6,277 nucleotides of DNA, taken from contig CAKUFS010000053.1 of NCBI GenBank assembly GCA_934648845.1, positions 1 through 6,277 on the forward strand, read 5' to 3'. Positions 1 through 4,979 of the stretch are shown here, in pieces. The DNA comes from an uncultured Eggerthellaceae bacterium. GTDB lineage: Bacteria > Actinomycetota > Coriobacteriia > Coriobacteriales > Eggerthellaceae. A program made the position numbers and the translations under genes. Numbering within the stretch: the stretch's first letter is position 1; each line of letters begins with the position of its first letter. The notes below the pieces were generated by a model. It searched no databases, was not told the DNA's origin, and saw only the letters and a list, made by a program, of their open reading frames with translations.

Positions 1-1266
1 ATTTCGCGCACGAAGCAGCGCTGTTTAGAGGCCGAGGTTCTTGATTCGCTCACACCTGCTCAAAACGTCGTGAAAGTGGTTTTAGACGAGCTCACCGCAC
101 TTTTGGGCACGTCTGATAGCCGCCTGGTGCTGGGGAGCCGCATTCCGAATGTCATCATGCTGGTGGGTCTTCAGGGTTCCGGTAAAACAACGGCGGCAGT
201 GAAGCTCGCATATCTTCTGAAGCAGCAAAATCATAATCCCCTGGTTGTGGCGTGCGACGTGTATCGTCCTGCTGCTGCCGACCAGTTGGAAACGCTGGCG
301 GGCGAGATTGGCGTGCGTTGCTACCGTGAGGCATCGACTGATCCCGTTGAGATTGCGCGCCATGGCGTGCAGGACGCTATTGACAGCATGCGCGACGTGG
401 TGATCATCGATACCGCAGGCCGTTTGCATGTTGACGAAGACATGATGGTTGAAGCGCGAAACATCAAGGATGCCGTTAAGCCCGACCAGATTCTTATGGT
501 AGTTGATGCTATGACCGGCCAAGATGTGGTGAACGTTGCCGCATCGTTCGCTGAGCGCGTTGACTTCGATGGTGTGGTTATGTCGAAGATGGACGGCGAC
601 GCCCGTGGCGGTGGTGCACTGTCAATCCGCGAAGTTACCGGCAAGCCCATCAAGTTCATCTCGCAAGGCGAAAAGCCCGATTCTCTTGAAGTGTTCCACC
701 CTGACCGCATGGCAAAGCGCATTTTGGGTATGGGAGACATGGTTTCCCTTATTGAGAGCGCGGTGAAGCTGCAAGAGGAAAAAGTTGAGGAAGAGCAGGC
801 AAAACGCTTTGCGAAAGCGCAGCTGACGTTTGATGACTTCTTGGATATGAATAAGAAAGTCAAGAAGATGGGCGGTGTATCGAAGCTCATCTCTGCTTTG
901 CCCGGTGGCGATAAGGCCATGGCGAAGGGCGAGGTCGATGAAGACGCGCTTGACAGAATGGCGGTCATTATTGGCTCTATGACGAAAGCAGAACGCCAAA
1001 AGCCCAACATCATCAATGGCAGCCGTCGTGCGCGCATTGCGGCGGGAGCGGGCGTTTCAGTGACCGAGGTCAACCAGCTTATCAAGAAGTTCAACGAAAC
1101 CTGTAAGATGATCAAGAAGATGTCGGCGGCGCAGGCGGCTCAGCAATCCAGGAAGGGCAAGAAAGGCAAGAAACGCCCCGCGCGCGGCGGATTTGGCGCC
1201 GGTTCACCGTTGAGCGGTATGAGCGCTTCTGACCTGAAGAAGCTGCAAGATATGTTAGGTGAGTAG
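1..1266 (+). CDS. ffh: Signal recognition particle GTPase Ffh (SRP54), 5' end outside the window
   Basis: Ffh binds 4.5S/SRP RNA and hydrophobic signal sequences on nascent chains and delivers ribosomes to FtsY at the membrane. The frame is open from base 1 and the first residues (ISRTKQRCLEAEVLDSLTPAQ, minus its last residue, align) belong to the end of the N domain. By comparison with E. coli Ffh about 50 residues are missing, so the in-frame GTG at 70 is internal. Of the 421 residues visible, the G domain shows the P-loop GLQGSGKT (56-63), DVYRPAAADQ (86-95), DTAGR (137-141) and SKMDGDARGG (195-204). The M domain follows, with the RNA-binding helix SRRARIAAGAG (341-351) and a Lys-rich tail (about 383-395). 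The finger loop after LPGG (300-303) is short and poor in methionine compared with E. coli. The stop is TAG at 1264-1266. Identity is certain from the motifs; start and operon position are not visible. Confidence 0.97.
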   Translation: MSRTKQRCLEAEVLDSLTPAQNVVKVVLDELTALLGTSDSRLVLGSRIPNVIMLVGLQGSGKTTAAVKLAYLLKQQNHNPLVVACDVYRPAAADQLETLAGEIGVRCYREASTDPVEIARHGVQDAIDSMRDVVIIDTAGRLHVDEDMMVEARNIKDAVKPDQILMVVDAMTGQDVVNVAASFAERVDFDGVVMSKMDGDARGGGALSIREVTGKPIKFISQGEKPDSLEVFHPDRMAKRILGMGDMVSLIESAVKLQEEKVEEEQAKRFAKAQLTFDDFLDMNKKVKKMGGVSKLISALPGGDKAMAKGEVDEDALDRMAVIIGSMTKAERQKPNIINGSRRARIAAGAGVSVTEVNQLIKKFNETCKMIKKMSAAQAAQQSRKGKKGKKRPARGGFGAGSPLSGMSASDLKKLQDMLGE

Positions 1267-1293
1267 TCTTTTCTTCGATTTTGCGGTTTGAAC

Positions 1294-1322
1294 TTGCCAA
1301 AAGAAATGTTTCGTAATAGTAT
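1294..1322 (+). promoter_or_regulatory. Possible sigma70-type promoter for the rpsP block
   Basis: In the 127-base gap between ffh and rpsP, TTGCCA (1294-1299, five of six consensus bases) and TAGTAT (1317-1322, four of six) are separated by 17 bases. Transcription would start near 1329, leaving a leader of about 65 bases before rpsP. The surrounding bases are AT-rich, and an overlapping TATACA at 1322-1327 could serve instead, but its spacing to TTGCCA is too long. There is no convincing terminator after ffh, so read-through from ffh may also feed rpsP. This is inferred from consensus matching alone. Confidence 0.4.
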
Positions 1323-1393
1323 ATACAATCGCTGTTTTCTAGGGTAATGAGGCCCTGCATATAGATTTAGAGATAAAAAAGGAGTTCATCTTC

Positions 1394-1639
1394 ATGGCTG
1401 TTAAGATTCGCCTTGCACGTCACGGTTCCAAGAAGCGTCCGTACTACCGTATTGTTGTTGCAGAAGCTTCTGCTCCCCGCGATGGTCGTTTTATCGATCA
1501 GGTTGGTACCTACAATCCTTGCACCGAGCCTGTTGCTGTTTCTGTTGACCTGGCTAAGGTTGACCAATGGATTGCAAATGGTGCTCAGCCCACCGATACC
1601 GTTAAGCGTCTGATCGACGGCGTTCGCAAGGAAGCATAA
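1394..1639 (+). CDS. rpsP: 30S ribosomal protein S16
   Basis: S16 is an early-to-middle assembly protein of the small ribosomal subunit that binds 16S rRNA in the 5' and central domains. The 81-residue product has the normal family length and the typical N-terminal half: MAVKIRLARHG, then KKRPYYRIVVAEA and PRDGRFIDQVGTYNP at about residues 29-43. The ATG at 1394 is preceded by AAAGGAG (1378-1384) at 9 bases, the strongest start signal in this part of the window. Codons end often in T (GTT, GCT, CGT), as expected for a highly expressed gene. It stands after a 127-base gap with a possible promoter and leads a tight block: its TAA is followed by a single base and then khpA. The ffh-rpsP-KH-rimM-trmD order is widespread in bacteria, which supports the call. 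Confidence 0.98.
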   Translation: MAVKIRLARHGSKKRPYYRIVVAEASAPRDGRFIDQVGTYNPCTEPVAVSVDLAKVDQWIANGAQPTDTVKRLIDGVRKEA

Positions 1640-1640
1640 A

Positions 1641-1895
1641 ATGCCTGAGTTGACCGAGAAAATTTCCGGTCTTGTTGAGACGGTTGTTCGTCCCCTTATC
1701 GAGTTCGAGGACGATTTCGAGATTTCCGCCTATGAGGAATCGGGGAATACCATCGTCGTTGAGTTGCGCGTGAACGAAGCCGATGCCGGTAAGGTTATCG
1801 GTCGCCAGGGTCGCATTATTAAGGCGGTTCGTACGGTTGCGCGCGCAGCTGCTTCTCAAGAAAATGCCCATGTCGAAGTGGAGCTCATTGACTAA
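1641..1895 (+). CDS. khpA: KH-domain RNA-binding protein KhpA (YlqC family)
   Basis: This 84-residue protein is essentially one KH domain. The sequence VIGRQGRIIKAVR (residues 52-64) contains the GxxG loop (GRQG, 54-57) between two helices that cradles single-stranded RNA, and the last residues (HVEVELID) form the closing strand. The acidic N-terminal stretch before it (about 1-28) is usual for the family. In Gram-positive bacteria KhpA is an RNA chaperone that can partner with KhpB/Jag and affects cell elongation; whether KhpB exists here cannot be seen. The ATG lies one base after the rpsP stop, with AAGGAAG (1628-1634) inside the end of rpsP as ribosome binding site, so the two genes are almost certainly translated from one mRNA. 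The position between rpsP and rimM is the standard one for this gene. Confidence 0.93.
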   Translation: MPELTEKISGLVETVVRPLIEFEDDFEISAYEESGNTIVVELRVNEADAGKVIGRQGRIIKAVRTVARAAASQENAHVEVELID

Positions 1896-1897
1896 CA

Positions 1898-2416
1898 ATG
1901 AATGCTTGGGTTGACGTTGCCGTTTTGACGGGAACCAAAACGCTTGATGGAAGGCTCGTGGTGCGTTCTGCACCGAGCCTTCCGTTTTTGTTGTCTAAGG
2001 GGCAAAAGGTATTTTTTGCCCCGCCCGTAATTGATGTCCCAAGAACCGCAACGGTTGATGAAATCACGGAAGGTGCCGGAGGCGACTACATTGTTCGCTT
2101 CAGCTCGGTGCGCGATAAAACGACGGCGGGAAAACTCCTGGATTGTCACGTTCTGCTGAGCAAAGACGATTTAGATGCCACTTCTGCAGCACTTGCCGAT
2201 AGCTCGTTTATCGATTATGACGTGATTGACGTTGAAATGGGCCATTTGGGCTCGGTAGAAGCCTTAGAGCAGATGCCTGCCCAGTTCTTGCTGCGTGTTG
2301 CCGCCGATGACGGCTACACGTTCTCTATTCCTTTTGTGGATGAGTTCATTAGGGAAGTTGACCCCGAGAACAAGGTTGTAAGCGTGGATATCCCTTCGGG
2401 ACTTCTTGAGTTGTAG
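1898..2416 (+). CDS. rimM: Ribosome maturation factor RimM, divergent
   Basis: RimM helps mature the 3' (head) domain of the 30S subunit and binds S19. The 172-residue length is normal. The C-terminal PRC-barrel half is recognisable: IPFVDEFIREVDPENK (about 144-159) followed by SVDIPSGLLEL at the end, close to the usual IP-VDE-V--VD ... PEGLL pattern. The N-terminal beta-barrel is much less canonical: where the family has a G-hG--GE motif this protein reads VLTGTKTLDGRLVVRS (9-24). The start is fixed by an in-frame TGA at 1889-1891, leaving ATG 1898 as the only candidate nearby. It has no good ribosome binding site: the closest GGAG (1880-1883) is 14 bases away. As the khpA TAA ends two bases upstream, translation probably depends on coupling. 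The place before trmD strongly supports the name. Confidence 0.88.
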   Translation: MNAWVDVAVLTGTKTLDGRLVVRSAPSLPFLLSKGQKVFFAPPVIDVPRTATVDEITEGAGGDYIVRFSSVRDKTTAGKLLDCHVLLSKDDLDATSAALADSSFIDYDVIDVEMGHLGSVEALEQMPAQFLLRVAADDGYTFSIPFVDEFIREVDPENKVVSVDIPSGLLEL

Positions 2417-2427
2417 GAGGCGCAGCT

Positions 2428-3156
2428 ATGCGTATCGATACGCTTTCCACGTTTCCCGATATGTTCAGCTCGGTTATGGGTGCTTCCATTATGAAGCGTG
2501 CCCAAGATAAGGGCTATCTTGATTTTCATGCGCACGATCTGCGCGAATGGACCCATGATCGTCATCGTACAACCGACGATGATCCTTATGGCGGCGGTCA
2601 AGGGCTTGTTATGAAGTGCGAGCCTATCTTTGAGGCGTACGACAGCCTTGTTTCTGCTTGCGATGCGGCTCCCTATACCATCCTGCTTTCTCCATGCGGT
2701 CGGCCCTTCAACGATGCGTTTGCCACTGAGCTTTCCGAAAAAGAGCGCATCCTGTTCATTTGCGGCCACTATGAAGGCATTGATGAGCGCGTTTACTCTT
2801 TAGCCGATGCCACCATTTCCTTGGGCGATTACGTTTTGACCAGCGGTGAGCTTGCTTCTATGGTCATCATCGATGCGTTGGTACGTAAAATCCCCGGCGT
2901 GTTAGGCGCGGAAAATGGCGCGCAAGACGAAAGCTTCTACGACAATTTGCTTGAATATCCACAGTACACGCGTCCTGCGAGCTATCGCGGCATGGAAGTT
3001 CCTGCCGAGCTCTTATCGGGTAATCATGCGCTGATTGCTTCGTGGCGCCGCAAGCAAAGTCTTGAGCGTACGTTGCGTTTGCGACCCGACTTGCTTGAGG
3101 ACGCTCCGCTGACTTCCGATGATAGAAGATTTTTGCAATCTTTACTTGAGCAATAA
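2428..3156 (+). CDS. trmD: tRNA (guanine-37-N1)-methyltransferase TrmD
   Basis: TrmD uses S-adenosylmethionine to make m1G37 beside the anticodon of Leu, Pro and some Arg tRNAs, preventing +1 frameshifting. It is a dimeric SPOUT enzyme with a trefoil knot. The 242-residue product is full length. Visible motifs are DDDPYGGGQGLV (50-61), LLSPCGRPF (86-94), CGHYEGIDERV (112-122), the knot segment SLGDYVLTSGELASM (131-145) and LLEYPQYTRP (174-183), then LLSGNHALIASWRR (195-208). Three departures stand out. The catalytic Asp of DSF is aligned with Glu168 (order D-E-S-F). Ser139 replaces the first Gly of the knot GGE, and Ala143 replaces the usual Pro. AGGAGG (2415-2420) overlaps the rimM stop, 7 bases before the ATG. 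The usual neighbour rplS is not downstream. Confidence 0.97.
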   Translation: MRIDTLSTFPDMFSSVMGASIMKRAQDKGYLDFHAHDLREWTHDRHRTTDDDPYGGGQGLVMKCEPIFEAYDSLVSACDAAPYTILLSPCGRPFNDAFATELSEKERILFICGHYEGIDERVYSLADATISLGDYVLTSGELASMVIIDALVRKIPGVLGAENGAQDESFYDNLLEYPQYTRPASYRGMEVPAELLSGNHALIASWRRKQSLERTLRLRPDLLEDAPLTSDDRRFLQSLLEQ

Positions 3157-3177
3157 TCGCCATCGCTTATAAGCGGT
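3146..3177 (+). promoter_or_regulatory. Palindrome overlapping a possible lepB promoter
   Basis: The 86-base trmD-lepB gap contains the perfect 12-base palindrome CGCTTATAAGCG (3164-3175). As RNA the pairing extends by a U-G and an A-U pair to 3162-3177. There is no run of T after it, so it is a poor intrinsic terminator. TATAAG (3168-3173) inside it matches five of six -10 bases, and TTGAGC (3146-3151), in the last codons of trmD, matches four of six -35 bases at a 16-base spacing. Transcription would start near 3180, about 60 bases before lepB. It may be a promoter, an operator over it, or an mRNA-stabilising hairpin. Confidence 0.35.
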
Positions 3178-3242
3178 ATCATAGGACGTTAGTGATTTTT
3201 AGTTGATATGCGACAGGCGCGCAGTGAAAAGAAAGGTTTTGC

Positions 3243-3842
3243 ATGGCCCCTCAGAGCACGTGGGAAAATGAAGTAAACGCATTGCGCGAGAAGCAAACCG
3301 CCCCCGTTCCAGAGAAAAAGAAAAGCTCATGGGCGGGCTTTTTTGGCATGCTTATCCTGGTCGTTCTTATTTCGCTTGGCTTGCGTACGTTTGTTTTTCA
3401 GCCTTTCGAGATTCCTTCCGGCTCTATGGAAGAAACCATCATGCCTGGTGACATGGTGTTTTCTGAAAAGGTGTCTTATTATTTCAGAACGCCGGAGCAA
3501 GGAGAGATTGTCACGTTTAAAGATCCCGATGAGGCGGGTCGTACCCTTATCAAGCGGTGCATTGCCGTTGGTGGTCAAACGGTCGATCTGCAAAACGGCG
3601 TTGTGTACGTTGATAATGAGCCGCTGAGCGAGGAATACACGAATGCAAAACCGTCGTACCCCTTGAATTCTGCGCGGGTGTCGTATCCGTATACGGTGCC
3701 TGAAGGATACATTTGGGTGATGGGCGATAATCGCGATCACTCCCAAGATTCGCGTTATTTCGGTGCCGTGCCGGTAAGCAGTGTTTCGGGCCGCGCGTTT
3801 TTCATGTACTGGCCGCTGAACAGCATCGGGCTTTTGGAGTAG
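3243..3842 (+). CDS. lepB: Signal peptidase I (type I leader peptidase)
   Basis: This membrane-anchored Ser/Lys protease cleaves signal peptides from exported proteins on the outer face of the cytoplasmic membrane. The 199-residue protein has a charged cytoplasmic N-terminus (KKK at 25-27). One transmembrane segment follows at about 30-47, then the catalytic domain. IPSGSM (57-62) holds the nucleophile, Ser61. TLIKRCIAVGG (101-111) holds the general base, Lys104. GDNRDHSQDSR (161-171) is the conserved box E, and GRAFFMYWP (183-191) is near the end. A single membrane span and this length are typical of Gram-positive enzymes rather than E. coli LepB, which has two. GAAAGG (3231-3236) lies 6 bases before the ATG. 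It follows trmD after 86 bases and may have its own promoter. I see nothing missing from the active site. Confidence 0.97.
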   Translation: MAPQSTWENEVNALREKQTAPVPEKKKSSWAGFFGMLILVVLISLGLRTFVFQPFEIPSGSMEETIMPGDMVFSEKVSYYFRTPEQGEIVTFKDPDEAGRTLIKRCIAVGGQTVDLQNGVVYVDNEPLSEEYTNAKPSYPLNSARVSYPYTVPEGYIWVMGDNRDHSQDSRYFGAVPVSSVSGRAFFMYWPLNSIGLLE

Positions 3843-3925
3843 CGTGTCGTGTGCTGCGACGTGTTGCGGTACGCGGTGACATTGATGCCGTTAGTTGTCG
3901 CGAGCGTTTGAGCGCTGGTCCTTCT

Positions 3926-3945
3926 CGCAAGGCGGTTTGCGTTTT
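3926..3945 (+). terminator. Weak intrinsic terminator candidate after lepB
   Basis: CGCAAG (3926-3931) can pair with TTTGCG (3936-3941), giving five Watson-Crick pairs and one G-U pair around a GCGG loop, followed directly by TTTT (3942-3945). It lies 84 bases after the lepB stop and about 90 bases before glyQ. The stem and T-run are short, so termination would be partial at best. It would separate the lepB transcript from glyQS, but I found no convincing promoter between this hairpin and glyQ. Confidence 0.35.
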
Positions 3946-3985
3946 GGCGTTGCGGTTGTGCAGCGTTTTTACGATAGGGAACAAA

Positions 3986-4005
3986 CCGATTGCTTCGCCA
4001 ATCGG
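3986..4005 (+). promoter_or_regulatory. Hairpin in the glyQ 5' leader
   Basis: CCGATTG (3986-3992) and CAATCGG (3999-4005) form a perfect 7-bp stem with the loop CTTCGC. It is followed by ATAAAACG, not a T-run, so it is not a terminator. It ends 19 bases before the glyQ ribosome binding site (GGAG 4025-4028) and does not cover it. It may stabilise the 5' end of the glyQS message or bind a regulator. No T-box element was recognised around it, although glyQS is T-box controlled in many Bacillota. The structure is seen in the sequence; the role is unknown. Confidence 0.4.
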
Positions 4006-4020
4006 ATAAAACGAAGAGAT

Positions 4021-4028
4021 AAAAGGAG
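4021..4028 (+). promoter_or_regulatory. Ribosome binding site that sets the glyQ start
   Basis: AAAAGGAG lies four bases before ATG 4033. The same frame is open upstream for at least 46 codons with a TTG at 3895, but no purine-rich site precedes that TTG and the upstream residues do not resemble any GlyQ N-terminus. ATG 4033 gives a product of the ordinary family length, so this site decides the start. Confidence 0.85.
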
Positions 4029-4032
4029 AGTT

Positions 4033-4974
4033 ATGGCAATCGAAGAAGCGAACGGGCAAGATTCGCAGAAAAATCTTCCCCCGACATTCCAAGACGTCAT
4101 TATGAACTTGCAGCGTTTCTGGGCCAAGCAGGGTTGCGTGGTGCTGCAGCCTTACGATAACGAGGTGGGCGCCGGCACGTTCCATACGGCAACAACGCTT
4201 CGCGCGCTGGGTCCCGATGTGTGGCGCACTGCTTACGTGCAGCCGTGCCGCCGTCCGACCGACGGTCGTTATGGCGAAAACCCGAATCGCATGCAGCATT
4301 ATTACCAATTTCAGGTGCTGATCAAGCCTTCTCCCGAGCGCTCTCAGGAACTTTACCTGGAAAGCTTGGAAGCCATTGGCATCAATGTTGCGGAGCATGA
4401 CGTTCGCTTCGTGGAAGACGACTGGGAAAGCCCCACGTTGGGCGCCTGGGGTCTTGGCTGGGAAGTGTGGATCGACGGCATGGAGTGCACGCAGTTCACG
4501 TACTTCCAGCAGGTGGGCGGCTTCGAGTGCAGCCCTGTTCCCGTGGAGATTACGTACGGCCTTGAGCGCTTGACGATGTACATTCAGGGCGTGGATTCCG
4601 TGTACGATATTATTTGGAGCCGTTCGGATGATGGCACCGTATTCACATACGGCGATGTTTTCCTGGAGAACGAGAAAGAGTTCTCTGCCTATAACTTCGA
4701 AGTTGCCGACACCGATCTGCTTTTCGGTGAATTCGACCGTTACGAGGCGGAATGCAACCGCGTTTTGGCGCAGGGTTTGCCGCTGCCGGCCTATGACTAC
4801 GTGTTGAAGTGCTCCCATGCCTTCAACTTGCTTGACGCGCGCGGCGTTATTTCCGCTACGGAACGCATGGGCTATATTCTGCGTGTGCGCACCATTGCGA
4901 AGGCGTGCTGTGCCAGCTACCTGGAGCACGTGGTGGGCCAGGCTCCCGTTGACGCAGATGAAAAGGAGGCGTAA
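4033..4974 (+). CDS. glyQ: Glycyl-tRNA synthetase alpha subunit
   Basis: GlyQ is the catalytic class II subunit of the bacterial alpha2beta2 glycyl-tRNA synthetase; it forms glycyl-adenylate and, with GlyS, charges tRNA-Gly. From ATG 4033 the protein has 313 residues, close to the usual 290-310. It begins with a short variable tail and then the family start TFQDVIMNLQRFWAKQGC (18-35). QPYDNEVGAGTFHTAT (39-54) and VQPCRRPTDGRYGENPNRM (69-87) cover the substrate pocket and motif 2 region. Class II motif 3 appears as YGLERL (175-180). WGLGWEVWIDGMECTQFTYF (139-158) is also highly conserved. The stop TAA (4972-4974) lies five bases before glyS, whose ribosome binding site is inside the end of glyQ. 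The leader is 190 bases long with two hairpins. Some actinobacterial lineages instead use a single-chain GlyRS, so the two-subunit form has taxonomic value. Confidence 0.98.
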   Translation: MAIEEANGQDSQKNLPPTFQDVIMNLQRFWAKQGCVVLQPYDNEVGAGTFHTATTLRALGPDVWRTAYVQPCRRPTDGRYGENPNRMQHYYQFQVLIKPSPERSQELYLESLEAIGINVAEHDVRFVEDDWESPTLGAWGLGWEVWIDGMECTQFTYFQQVGGFECSPVPVEITYGLERLTMYIQGVDSVYDIIWSRSDDGTVFTYGDVFLENEKEFSAYNFEVADTDLLFGEFDRYEAECNRVLAQGLPLPAYDYVLKCSHAFNLLDARGVISATERMGYILRVRTIAKACCASYLEHVVGQAPVDADEKEA

Positions 4975-4979
4975 GAACC

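Noticed and set aside
70..72. GTG as the start of ffh
   Set aside because: The frame is open to base 1, and the residues before the GTG match the end of the Ffh N domain.
321..1115. 264-codon open frame on the minus strand opposite ffh
   Set aside because: It is a shadow of the ffh G and M domains; Ser/Thr-rich translation without motifs.
1341..1356. AGGG...CCCT inverted repeat before rpsP as a terminator or leader hairpin
   Set aside because: Only four pairs with an eight-base loop and no T-run; too weak to support.
3208..3276. 22-codon basic frame overlapping the start of lepB
   Set aside because: There is no ribosome binding site before its ATG, and the GAAAGG inside it serves the lepB start.
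3864..3877. GCGGTACGCGG after lepB, similar to the T-box core TGGTACCGCGG
   Set aside because: One base of the core is missing, the position is only about 25 bases after lepB so no Stem I fits outside the coding sequence, and the tRNA-pairing bases do not suit tRNA-Gly.
3885..3911. Eight-codon reading frame MPLVVASV in the glyQ leader, possible attenuator peptide
   Set aside because: It has no glycine codons and only a poor ribosome binding site (GGTGA), so it cannot sense tRNA-Gly charging; likely chance.
3895..4032. N-terminal extension of GlyQ by 46 residues
   Set aside because: The extension has no start signal and does not resemble the family; AAAAGGAG directly precedes ATG 4033.
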